Shown: positions 9,260 to 16,564 of the stretch, piece by piece
Numbering within the stretch: position 1 is the first letter of the stretch
Layout of the letters: each line of letters opens with the position of its first letter
Source: Prolixibacteraceae bacterium
GTDB taxonomy: Bacteria; Bacteroidota; Bacteroidia; Bacteroidales; Prolixibacteraceae
NCBI GenBank assembly: GCA_028377305.1
Contig: JAONJW010000001.1
Location: 1-64,000, forward strand
DNA length: 64,000 bases
Direction: 5' to 3'
The notes under the pieces: generated by a model
Seen by the model: the letters and a program-made list of their open reading frames with translations, nothing else
Database searches by the model: none
What the model was told of the DNA's origin: nothing
Program-made: the position numbers and the translations under genes

Positions 9260-9502
9260 TTCGATAGAGACGATTTTTTCTGTTAATTAGATGACTTATC
9301 TTTTGTGTTTTTTCATAATTATGACCATATTTACGAGTGCAAAAGTAGATGTATATCCTATGTTGTATAGCATGTTTATGGTGTAGTTTTTATTTTTACC
9401 TTTGCAGTGTGCTTACGAGATGTTAATAATTGTAAAGATGATAGGGTTTTTGTTAAAATACTGCCGTAATCGATTGATTGTCAGTATTGTCTTTTGTTTG
9501 CT
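9260..9502 (+). promoter_or_regulatory. CRISPR leader with candidate promoter
   Basis: An AT-rich, repeat-free stretch lies directly before the first intact repeat. It contains TACCTTTG at 9397-9404, a full match to the Bacteroidota -7 consensus TAnnTTTG, with GTTTA (TTTA at 9375-9378) 18 bases upstream as a weak -33 element. Transcription would begin near 9411 and run into the array about 90 nt later. Position, orientation and the decayed repeat at the far end all agree that this is the leader side. Confidence 0.65.
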
Positions 9503-10035
9503 GTCAGAGAGGTAGTTCCAGCGAGAGTAGGATTAAGACCATAACTTTAATTTCTATAAATTGCTATTACACCAGTCAGAGAGGTAGTTCCAGCGAGAGT
9601 AGGATTAAGACATGACTAATCTTACTAGCGATACAGTTATACGGTGTCAGAGAGGTAGTTCCAGCGAGAGTAGGATTAAGACGTCAAATGCTGACGCAAA
9701 TGACGGAACCTAAGTGTCAGAGAGGTAGTTCCAGCGAGAGTAGGATTAAGACTTCATCAGGTACCACTATATTAGAACTTCCAGCGTCAGAGAGGTAGTT
9801 CCAGCGAGAGTAGGATTAAGACATAGAATATTCGTCACTATCGCCTTTAGTATGGCGTCAGAGAGGTAGTTCCAGCGAGAGTAGGATTAAGACAAGGTTT
9901 TGATTTCTTTGAGATTATCGAATCTTATGTCAGAGAGGTAGTTCCAGCGAGAGTAGGATTAAGACCTAGATTAACTCTAGAGCTGTTGATTAGGTTACGT
10001 CAGAGAGGTAGTTTCAGCGAGAGTAGGATTGAGTT
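9503..10035 (+). CRISPR. CRISPR array, 8 repeats and 7 spacers, no cas genes in the window
   Basis: The 37-nt repeat begins GTCAGAGAGGTAGTTCC and ends GAGAGTAGGATTAAGAC. Copies start at 9503, 9575, 9646, 9716, 9786, 9857, 9929 and 9999. The first seven are identical; the eighth has a C-to-T change inside and its end altered to ATTGAGTT, typical of the leader-distal repeat. Spacers are 35, 34, 33, 33, 34, 35 and 33 nt and all different. The repeat end ATTAAGAC looks like an 8-nt crRNA handle, which fixes the direction as forward and hints at a class 1 (type I or III) system. The repeat has little internal pairing. No cas gene lies within this window, so any Cas proteins would act from elsewhere or be lost. 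Confidence 0.97.
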
Positions 10036-10094
10036 TTGTAGAGACGAAAAGACTTTGCTGTACGAAATACAACTCCTTATAGGAGGGGTTGATG

Positions 10095-10133
10095 AAAAGC
10101 ATATTAGAACACTTGGTTCTGGTATGCTTTTTT
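10095..10133 (+). terminator. Terminator after the CRISPR array
   Basis: AAAAGCATATTAGAAC (10095-10110) pairs with GTTCTGGTATGCTTTT (two G-U pairs, 5-nt loop) and ends in a T6 run. It lies 60 bases after the last repeat and would end the pre-crRNA. Confidence 0.7.
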
Positions 10134-10160
10134 ATATTGTATGGATGAGGTATCCCTCTC

Positions 10161-10247
10161 GTGCCAATGAATTGGCACAAACTAGGTCGTATTGGATGTG
10201 GTGTGGTTGAAGTTGGAGTGTGATGGTTTGTGCCAATTCATTGGCAC
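10161..10247. repeat. Mini-element bounded by two GTGCCAAT palindromes
   Basis: GTGCCAATGAATTGGCAC followed by AAAC (10161-10182) is mirrored by GTTT plus the same palindrome (10226-10247), giving 22-bp inverted ends around about 43 bp. The left half, with TGGATGAGGTATCCCT before it and TAGGTCGTATTGGATGTGG after it, recurs at 14532-14592 and partly at 17671-17712. Confidence 0.6.
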
Positions 10248-10353
10248 GCCTTGCGCTTAGCGTTGATGTATATGAATGGAAAATAAGGAATTCATAGCCA
10301 CGGATTAGACAGATTTTCACGGATCTTGGTTGGGGTGCAAGAATGGGACAACT

Positions 10354-10494
10354 GCTGGGAACGCAGCGCTCCGCTCGGCATCGTGTGTCAACTTTACCAT
10401 TGAGCAACTTGCCCGTGACGCAACATACGCAGAGGAGTACTAAGGTTGTCGCTCTCTTGTGGTACGATGCCGAGCGGAGCTCAGCGTTCCCAGC
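10354..10494. repeat. Palindromic module, copy 2
   Basis: Same arms (GCTGGGAACGC ... GGCATCGT / ACGATGCC ... GCGTTCCCAGC) and same loop orientation as copy 1 (AAGGTTGTCGCTCTCTTGTGG before the right arm). It is preceded by the CACGGATTAGACAGATT string and GGATCTTGGTTGGGGTGC. Confidence 0.8.
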
Positions 10495-10579
10495 GGATGG
10501 CACACCGATGAAACAGATCTTTTTATGACTACGTAGAGGCGCGATGCTCGCGTCTATTGGATGCATCAATAGCCCCGAA
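10495..10579. repeat. Dispersed block, partial copy
   Basis: This repeats the first third of the 8419-8653 block, up to AGCCCCGAAT, then jumps straight into TTTCACGGGTCTTGG. It looks like a deletion that joined the block to the leader of palindromic module copy 3. Confidence 0.7.
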
Positions 10580-10621
10580 TTTTCACGGGTCTTGGTTGGG
10601 GTGCAAGGGTATGGGACAACT

Positions 10622-10735
10622 GCTGGGAACGCTGAGCTCCAGCTCGGCATCGTGTATCAGGAGAGCGACAACTTAGTATTGCTTCATGGATCTTGGTTGA
10701 TGCTTCGTTGCCGAGCTAGAGCTCACCGTTCCCAG
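10622..10735. repeat. Palindromic module, copy 3 (short, loop reversed)
   Basis: The left arm and upstream flank match the other copies, but the loop is shorter and reads GAGAGCGACAACTTAGTATT, the reverse complement of the loop segment in copies 1, 2 and 4. The right arm is degenerate (GCCGAGCTAGAGCTCACCG). It abuts the truncated IS3 orfA piece. Confidence 0.75.
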
Positions 10736-10747
10736 TGTTTAGCAATT

Positions 10748-10876
10748 TCATTGTTTCGAACCATTTAATCCATGATCCGCTCCAACTTGAGTTGATCTAC
10801 GACCACTCAATACTTGATTAATGACCATCAGCTTAAACTTCTTGTCGTATCCTTGCCTTTGTTTACCTTTTGTCAT
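10748..10876 (-). pseudogene. IS3-family transposase orfA fragment
   Basis: The reverse strand encodes 42 residues starting MTKGKQRQGYDKKFKLMVIN and continuing QVLSGRRSTQVGADHGL, the N-terminal helix-turn-helix of an IS3 OrfA. It then stops just inside the flank of palindromic module copy 3. Upstream sequence (TTGACCAGACATAAGG on the reverse strand) may be the old left end of the element. No orfB follows, so this is a dead 5' remnant. Confidence 0.65.
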
Positions 10877-11077
10877 AGTACAAATATAGATTACTAAGGG
10901 GTAACCTTATGTCTGGTCAATAGTAGCAATTCCATTTTTAAATGGATAAAGAGGGTATCTCTTATTGTCTCCAATTTATTAATAAAATTGTCTTAAAATA
11001 TTAGCAGCTTTGTTGGTTTTACGGTAATTTGTTAAGAAATAGTTCTCGTCATTTTATTTTTCAATATTATCATAGAA

Positions 11078-13444
11078 TTACATGAATCGACTCGTGTCAT
11101 TAACATTTTCTTTCGCCTTATCTCGAATCTTTTCTCCTTTGTTGAGTTTCATGAAAATGGAGAATTTCACAAATCTACCGTGAATATGACTATGTTGCTG
11201 TGTGGTAATGTCATTGAAGTAATAGGTGTAGTCTCTTTTATATGAATCAAATATATTTTCAATGTTTAGAGAAAGAATGATTCTTTCATTTTTCATTAAA
11301 GAATAAGTTGCGCCAATATCAAGGCTCCAATTACTACCATAGTCGAATTGAGGTGATTGATATTCAGGGTTATATTGAGACCATAGGTTCAATCCTGCTC
11401 GTTTGGTTAGCTTATAGTCCATTCCTGCTTTGTAGTTGTACTTCCAGTAGGAGCTTTTTCGGCCTTTCACCAATTCAAATTCGTTTTTGAAATTCGTTAA
11501 GGAGTTGTGTACTGCATCGAAACTAAAGTAACCACTTAGTTTCTTACTGAAGAACTCGAAGGGAATAAATGCGTTTATCTTAAATTGATGGTTGTCTGCA
11601 TAGTTTAAATAGGTCGATTCGATTAAGTTATCCCCTTTCTTGATGAAAACTTCTCCTTCTAGATCTTTGGTTTGTATATATCTAAACCCAATGCTACCGT
11701 GAACAAATAAATAATTAATCAAAGCAATTCCATTACTCATCGTAGGATTTAAATATGGGTTTCCTGTTTTGTATAGATACTCATTGATATATGTTGTTCC
11801 TGGTAATAGATGTTCGTAATTGGGGCGCTTGATACTACTAACATACCCAAAGATAACTTGATAGTTGTTGCTTGGTTTATAATATAGGTGTGCATACGGA
11901 AAGACATTCGTATATTTATTCGCAATGGTGTTGGTTGCATTTTGGAGCACATTGTAATTGGAATGCTCCACTCTTGCAGAAGCCACAAAAGTCATGTTGT
12001 GGGTGATTGTTTGTGAAAGTTTCAGATAACCTGAGTAGATATTCTCATCGCCGCTAAATTCACTATCGGGATATTCCGTTTTTTCAAAGGAAGGCTTTGT
12101 ATTATACACATTTTCGACCAAATGCCCTAATACTGCTTTACTCCCTAAATAAACCTTCAATCCTATATTCTTAAATTGTTTGTCAAAGTCCAATTTGAAA
12201 GTGTGACGTTTCCCGGTCATATCAGACTCTGAATTTAGATAGGATTCGGTTTCCTTACCATTCAAATCGTTATAATAATCTTGATCGTTTCTTATTCCAC
12301 CAATATCCATGCCGTAGGAAAGGCGCAACTTGTAGCTAAGAGAATCAGGTGAAGAATACGCTACATTCGCCGACCATAAATCATCATTTCCTTTGCTTTC
12401 AATGGTTTGTGTATAGGATTGGTGATGATGGGTATTCCAATTATTTATGTCTTGTATAGTGTTGCCTTTACTGAAGTCTGTATATCCAAATAGGTTTAAA
12501 TTTAAAGTGTGCCCACGCTTGCTATTCCATGCTAAATTAGCACTACCAATAAACTTATTTAAGTCGTATTTTCTTTCTCTATCGTTGTTTACTTTTAGGC
12601 CATTAGAGTATATAGTACTATCTTGTTTGTTGCTCCAATTCAAATCGTTGGAGAAGGACAGGGAGGTATTAAAAATGATATCGTTTTTCTTAAACATATA
12701 AAAAAGATTTCCTCCTCCTGCTAGATTATTCTCATCATAACGAAGGGCATCTAGACCAATACTACCAAAATATCCATCTACTCTTTGTTTTTTAGAGACC
12801 AAGTTGATAATGGCACCATCCGATGCATCATTGGTTCCATCACTCAATGGTTTTAATTCGATTTGATCCATCGAAATAGAGGGCATGGCTTCTAACAGCT
12901 TTATCGCATCACGACCTTGAAGAAGCTGCTTTCTGCCATCTATATAAACATAAGCAGCCGATCCGTTTAAAGATATCCCATTGCTATTGATGGTTACGCC
13001 AGGCAACTGTTTTAATAGTTTCGAAACACTAGAACTCTCATAGTTGGGGATGGATGAGATATTTGCAACGATTTTACCATCCTTATATTCAATGGGCTTT
13101 CTTTGTGCCGTTATTTTTATCTCATCTGTAGACTGAATTCTTTCCTCTAGAATAATTTTGTGTGCTAGGTGACTGTCATACCTTTTTTGCATCGGAAGGT
13201 AGGACAGATGGTAAATCTTTAGAAAATAGTTTCTTGAAAGATATTTATCCTCGAAAGCAAATTCCCCTTTTTGATTTGTCGTTGTAGTTTTAATAATCGT
13301 AGAATCCTTAGGAGACATCAATGCCACACTAGCAAATTCAATCGGTTTATCTGTTTTGTTACAAAGAAGATATTTAGAATTCTGACAAATCCCAGTAAGA
13401 AAAGGGAAACAACAAAGTGTAAAGAATATTAGAATTTTTGTCAT
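11078..13444 (-). CDS. Outer membrane beta-barrel protein, TonB-dependent receptor-like
   Basis: This is a 788-residue protein with an N-terminal signal peptide (about 1-20), a carboxypeptidase-like regulatory domain (about 25-110), and a plug-like region (about 120-215, with IEYKDGKIVANISSIPNYES and QLPGVTINSNGISLNGSAAY). A long outer membrane barrel (about 220-788) rich in aromatic strands follows. The order matches the outer membrane beta-barrel family (OMP_b-brl_3) found with TonB receptors in this phylum. The substrate is unknown, and it stands alone with no SusD-like partner. It lies inside the repeat-rich island, yet base composition is similar to that of core genes by eye. A -7 box candidate is 52 bases upstream. 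Confidence 0.85.
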   Translation of the reverse strand: MTKILIFFTLCCFPFLTGICQNSKYLLCNKTDKPIEFASVALMSPKDSTIIKTTTTNQKGEFAFEDKYLSRNYFLKIYHLSYLPMQKRYDSHLAHKIILEERIQSTDEIKITAQRKPIEYKDGKIVANISSIPNYESSSVSKLLKQLPGVTINSNGISLNGSAAYVYIDGRKQLLQGRDAIKLLEAMPSISMDQIELKPLSDGTNDASDGAIINLVSKKQRVDGYFGSIGLDALRYDENNLAGGGNLFYMFKKNDIIFNTSLSFSNDLNWSNKQDSTIYSNGLKVNNDRERKYDLNKFIGSANLAWNSKRGHTLNLNLFGYTDFSKGNTIQDINNWNTHHHQSYTQTIESKGNDDLWSANVAYSSPDSLSYKLRLSYGMDIGGIRNDQDYYNDLNGKETESYLNSESDMTGKRHTFKLDFDKQFKNIGLKVYLGSKAVLGHLVENVYNTKPSFEKTEYPDSEFSGDENIYSGYLKLSQTITHNMTFVASARVEHSNYNVLQNATNTIANKYTNVFPYAHLYYKPSNNYQVIFGYVSSIKRPNYEHLLPGTTYINEYLYKTGNPYLNPTMSNGIALINYLFVHGSIGFRYIQTKDLEGEVFIKKGDNLIESTYLNYADNHQFKINAFIPFEFFSKKLSGYFSFDAVHNSLTNFKNEFELVKGRKSSYWKYNYKAGMDYKLTKRAGLNLWSQYNPEYQSPQFDYGSNWSLDIGATYSLMKNERIILSLNIENIFDSYKRDYTYYFNDITTQQHSHIHGRFVKFSIFMKLNKGEKIRDKAKENVNDTSRFM

Positions 13445-13495
13445 GTTTATAATGCCTTAATATAGTAAAGAGTTTAATAAAGAAATGAATTATAA

Positions 13496-13503
13496 CAAAT
13501 ATA
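13496..13503 (-). promoter_or_regulatory. Candidate -7 box for the barrel receptor gene
   Basis: The reverse strand reads TATATTTG (TAnnTTTG) 52 bases before the ATG. No convincing -33 element was found. The 250 bases further upstream are very AT-rich and hold no gene I can see. Confidence 0.35.
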
Positions 13504-13724
13504 TACAATATTTAATTAAATAAGGTAAGGGAGTAGTAGTTCTAATTTAGAGTATGTAATGTTAATATTTAAATAAAACTTACATTATATTTCCATTATG
13601 TAATTATATATCAATAATTGAGTTGTGAATGTTGTTATGTTCCAATAGATCTTAGCTATTTGTATTTCATAAAACAGTGCTCTATATATAATTAACATAT
13701 ATTATTTAATTGTAGTTTATCTGG

Positions 13725-13950
13725 CTATCTATGTTTGTGACCGAAGAGGAAACACATGACGTAGGCGAGGTATTCGGTGAATTTGTTGAGTGTGAGAAAT
13801 GGGATGTTGAGTTTATGGACAAAGAGACAAGTGAAGAGAATGGCTAATTCATGGATGTTGCGGTCGAGGAAGCCAGTGGAAGTAGTTTGGTTGTTGCGAT
13901 TACGAGGGTCTTGTTTGTCGGCGATGAGGTGTTTTTGATGATGCGCACGG
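13725..13950 (-). pseudogene. Possible gene remnant running out of the repeat block
   Basis: On the reverse strand a frame without a start is open for about 75 codons, from inside the dispersed block (FHLCAIRAHHQKHL) to a TAG at 13725. It contains FLDRNIHELAILFTCLFVHK and ends YLAYVMCFLFGHKHR. It is not recognised. It may be the tail of a gene cut by the repeat. The opposite strand also carries a 38-codon acidic frame (13731-13847), so coding is not established on either strand. Confidence 0.25.
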
Positions 13951-14177
13951 ATGGCACACAGATGAAACTGATTAGACCGATGAAACAGATCTTTTTATGA
14001 CTACGTAGAGGCGCGATGCTCGCGTCTATTGGATACTTCAACAGCCCCGAATGGGGTGATCGAATCTAGCCCAATGGTGGAATGGAAATGAAGTGCTTTA
14101 GCTCTGAATATGGAATGGAGCCTTGGGTTAACTCCACTCATCTACATCCAAGGGCTGAAAGTCTGCCCCCTCAGATC
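13949..14177. repeat. Dispersed non-coding block, copy 2 (full)
   Basis: Nearly identical to 8419-8653 over its whole length (a shorter T-run and roughly ten substitutions). The sequences outside the block are unrelated on the left; on the right both lead, at different distances, into a palindromic module. This implies a fairly recent duplication or transposition. Confidence 0.8.
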
Positions 14178-14282
14178 GTAGTTGACTCAAATGAATGGAA
14201 ACAAGGAATTCATAGCCACGGATTCAACGGATTAGACGGATTATCACAGATCTTGGTTGGGGGGCAAGGGTATGGGGCAGCT

Positions 14283-14424
14283 GCTGGGAACGCTGAGCTT
14301 CGCTCGGCATCGTGTGTCCACTTTACCATTGAGCAACTTGCCCGTGATGCAACATACGCAGAGGAATACTAAGGTTGTCGCTCTCTTGTGGTACGATGCC
14401 GAGCTGGAGTTCAGCGTTCCCAGC
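14283..14424. repeat. Palindromic module, copy 4
   Basis: Arms and loop as in copies 1 and 2 (loop with TTTACCATTGAGCAACTTGC and AATACTAAGGTTGTCGC). It is preceded by the CACGGATTCAACGGATTAGA string and followed directly by a partial copy of the dispersed block. Confidence 0.8.
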
Positions 14425-14490
14425 GGATGGCACACAGCTGAAACAGATCTTTTTATGATCACGTAGAGGTGCGATGCTCGTGTCTAAAAT
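14425..14490. repeat. Dispersed block, partial copy
   Basis: GGATGGCACACAGCTGAAAC through GTAGAGGTGCGATGCTCGTG repeats the start of the block seen at 8419. Confidence 0.7.
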
Positions 14491-14531
14491 TTAGCACTTT
14501 TAGCATATGGTTGTTGCAAATTAAATGTTTG

Positions 14532-14592
14532 CATGAGGTCTCCTTATCGTACCAATGAATTGATACAAACTAGGTCGTATTGGATGTGGTGT
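14532..14592. repeat. Degenerate GTGCCAAT palindrome with flank
   Basis: GCATGAGGTCTCC, GTACCAATGAATTGATAC (14549-14566) and AAACTAGGTCGTATTGG match the 10140-10209 segment with mutated palindrome arms. Confidence 0.55.
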
Positions 14593-14663
14593 GTGTGTTT
14601 GCTAGTTTGACTGGGATCAGTTCTTTTGATAGTGTGGAACATCCAGAGAATGATGTGTAAGAG

Positions 14664-14903
14664 GTGAAGAAGACATTAGATCAGACGAAAGTTAGGTTGT
14701 TGACTCAAGAACATAAAGTGGTTTATTTGGAAGATCGGTTTTTTGAGCGATTGGATAGAGTGGAAGCGAGATTAAATGTGGAGATTCGAGGACAACAGAG
14801 ACAGATGGATGATTTAAGGGGGCTGATACATATTGTTCTTTCGTTCCAGGTTGGTTTGAGTGGATATCTGATTTATGAGAAACGAAGTGTAAAGAAGGAG
14901 TAG
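14664..14903 (+). CDS. Small coiled-coil membrane protein, unknown
   Basis: This is an unrecognised 79-residue frame with a GTG start (an in-frame TAA lies just upstream). Residues 5-50 are highly charged with heptad spacing (VVYLEDRFFERLDRVEARLN), suggesting a coiled coil. A hydrophobic stretch follows at about 53-71 (LIHIVLSFQVGLSGYLIY) with a basic tail, so it probably sits in the inner membrane by its C-terminus. It resembles small coiled-coil/tail-anchor proteins in general shape only. Its stop codon lies inside an intrinsic terminator, which supports a real transcription unit ending here. It lies 170 bases after repeat material. Confidence 0.5.
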   Translation: MKKTLDQTKVRLLTQEHKVVYLEDRFFERLDRVEARLNVEIRGQQRQMDDLRGLIHIVLSFQVGLSGYLIYEKRSVKKE

Positions 14904-14919
14904 GTTCCTTCTTTTTTTT
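14892..14919 (+). terminator. Terminator overlapping the stop of the small coiled-coil gene
   Basis: AAGAAGGA (14892-14899) pairs with TCCTTCTT (14906-14913) around GTAGGT, followed by T8. The TAG stop lies in the loop. Confidence 0.65.
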
Positions 14920-14938
14920 GTATTTTTAAAATAAAAAA

Positions 14939-15625
14939 ATGAATCCAAAACGAAGAGATCGTATTCAATTAATTCTATTCATTTTCTTAATATTCTCTAT
15001 TATTTTCTTTCTTGTTAATTCAATTTGTAATAATGATTCAACACAAACTATGGCCTCTATAGCTCTTCTAATATCTGTTGTCTCACTATTTGTAACATTA
15101 TTATCTTATAATAATATATTAGATTCAAAATTACCACAGGTATTAGTCGATTTAGATGCAAGTAGCAGAAATGAACTGGTTATGCTAGTTGTGAAGAATG
15201 TAGGAGAAAAGCCCGCATTTAATATTAGTGTTGAATTTAATAAAGAAATACCAACTGGAGAAAATGGTAAATATTTTTGTGAAAAAATAGGGGGGGGGAG
15301 TAAAAAAACATTTGGTATAAAATCAATTAATACAACACAGGAGTATAAATATATCATTGGTTTAGGAACAAAGTTCTTTAAGTGGGCTCAAAGAGAAAGT
15401 GATCCGATAAGCGCAAACATTGTTTATTATTTGTGTGATTCCAAAAGAAAAAGATATCGAATGGAAACAAAGGTTATAATTGATGCGAAGATTTATGGAA
15501 GGACTGCTAGTTATGAGTCAGAAAAAGAAATGTATTACTTTAAGATGCAAAGTTTGCCAGAACAGTTAAAAGATGATAGAGCTGCATTACTTAGGATTTT
15601 GCATAAATTAGAGAAGAAGGATTAG
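14939..15625 (+). CDS. Two-helix membrane protein with a soluble domain, unknown
   Basis: This is an unrecognised 228-residue protein. Two membrane helices lie at about residues 9-27 and 37-58. A mostly beta domain follows (about 65-175), with LVMLVVKNVGEKPAFNISVE, a pattern seen in Ig-like C-terminal domains of small membrane proteins. A charged C-terminal helix ends it (EQLKDDRAALLRILHKLEKK). Base composition is more AT-rich than neighbouring core genes. A run of nine G at 15290-15298, coding IGGGS, stands out and could vary in length. It is preceded and followed by very similar stop-overlapping terminators, so it is probably its own unit. Confidence 0.6.
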   Translation: MNPKRRDRIQLILFIFLIFSIIFFLVNSICNNDSTQTMASIALLISVVSLFVTLLSYNNILDSKLPQVLVDLDASSRNELVMLVVKNVGEKPAFNISVEFNKEIPTGENGKYFCEKIGGGSKKTFGIKSINTTQEYKYIIGLGTKFFKWAQRESDPISANIVYYLCDSKRKRYRMETKVIIDAKIYGRTASYESEKEMYYFKMQSLPEQLKDDRAALLRILHKLEKKD

Positions 15626-15641
15626 GTTACTTCTTTTTTTT
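15614..15641 (+). terminator. Terminator overlapping the stop of the two-helix gene
   Basis: AAGAAG (15614-15619) pairs with CTTCTT (15630-15635) around the stop codon and is followed by a T run to 15641. Its design is the same as the terminator at 14892. Confidence 0.55.
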
Positions 15642-15700
15642 GATCCCTATACCCAAAGCCGTTGAGCGAAGCTCATAAGGCATGGGAGGTGTAGGGATTG
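15642..15700. terminator. Hairpin between convergent genes
   Basis: GATCCCTATACC at the left pairs imperfectly with GGTGTAGGGAT at the right, with an inner GAGCGAAGCTC hairpin. It probably ends the DUF4365-like pair coming from the other side, although no long T-run is seen on the reverse strand. Confidence 0.4.
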
Positions 15701-15727
15701 TTTAACGTACCGATAATCGCTATTTAA

Positions 15728-16564
15728 TCAATCAAATCGTAACTTAAAGACTCGATATGATTCTTTATAGTATTCAAAATTTATATCAGTCATAAAAATA
15801 TGATTTGATCTTGTTTTGAAATAAAAGGGAGTACCGCCCTGAAGGTTTATTGTACTTTGAGTCTTAGATATTGGTGGAAGTGTTTCAGCATCCAAATATT
15901 CTTTAGATTGTAGTATGTTCATCACATCAGCAAAAGAGTTGTCAGAAGCCTTTGACAAATGCAATGTAAATTTCTCTTTAGAAATAATCGATTCTAAATT
16001 ATCGTATTTTAATATGATTGGAATAGCAATGTCAATTATACCAAACATATCTTGAAGTAAAGACCGTAGATTATTATAATAGGGTGTGTTCAGCTGTTCT
16101 GTTATTTCTATGAATTTAAACCTTTTATTCATTAAGTAGTCCACAAGAATATTTGAACTTGTAGTTTTATTATATTTGTTTCTGTCATTTTTTTGAATAA
16201 CGATTTCGGATGAGAGAGAGCCTTTTAATTTTGTAATATCTAACCAATAACCTTCTTCTGAAATATTGCTCAAGACTATGATAAAAAGAGGTAACTCGAA
16301 GGAATTAAAATAAACATAGTCCTCTGTGATATCAACAACTACTTTAGAGTGATCTTGCTTTTGTTCATCTATTTCATAAATCTTTATTCCATATTGAATA
16401 TTTACAGTCTCTTCTTTCTTTATTACTTCAATAATACCATCAATCTGATTGTCTGGTTTTTTGAATGAATGGAATAAAATATTTGAACTAACGATGTGTT
16501 CTTCAAATATATCTACATTTGTGAAGCGATTATTTACCATATTTTTGTAAGTAGTTTCTAGCAT
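15728..16564 (-). CDS. DUF4365-like protein lacking the catalytic lysine (partner subunit)
   Basis: This 278-residue protein was not identified by name, but its first 110 residues line up with the upstream gene product. D42 in IDGIIEV matches D40, and Q57 in VNIQYGI matches Q60. LPLFIIVLSN at 91-100 matches MPVYGAVFVP, and GYWLDI at 105-110 matches AYVVNI. The lysine of QxK is replaced (Q57-Y-G59), so the nuclease-like fold is probably inactive. The C-terminal half (about 130-278) is unknown and ends in beta-strand-like sequence. It overlaps the upstream gene by 35 bases in another frame, so the two are translated from one message. Inference: it forms a complex with the active paralogue. Confidence 0.65.
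   Translation of the reverse strand: MLETTYKNMVNNRFTNVDIFEEHIVSSNILFHSFKKPDNQIDGIIEVIKKEETVNIQYGIKIYEIDEQKQDHSKVVVDITEDYVYFNSFELPLFIIVLSNISEEGYWLDITKLKGSLSSEIVIQKNDRNKYNKTTSSNILVDYLMNKRFKFIEITEQLNTPYYNNLRSLLQDMFGIIDIAIPIILKYDNLESIISKEKFTLHLSKASDNSFADVMNILQSKEYLDAETLPPISKTQSTINLQGGTPFYFKTRSNHIFMTDINFEYYKESYRVFKLRFD

Noticed and set aside
9503-10035. The CRISPR repeat as a type VI-B or type II repeat
   Set aside because: It lacks the GTTG...CAAC ends of VI-B and the ~47-nt length of Bacteroidota type II-C repeats; a class 1 assignment is more likely but unproven.
9986-10768. Frames of 61-172 codons overlapping the last CRISPR repeat and the modules
   Set aside because: They cross the array, the terminator and the palindromes; none looks like a protein family and none is preserved in other copies.
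13731-13847. Forward 38-codon acidic peptide as a gene
   Set aside because: Too short, no family, and an equally open reverse frame covers it; left as part of the uncertain remnant.
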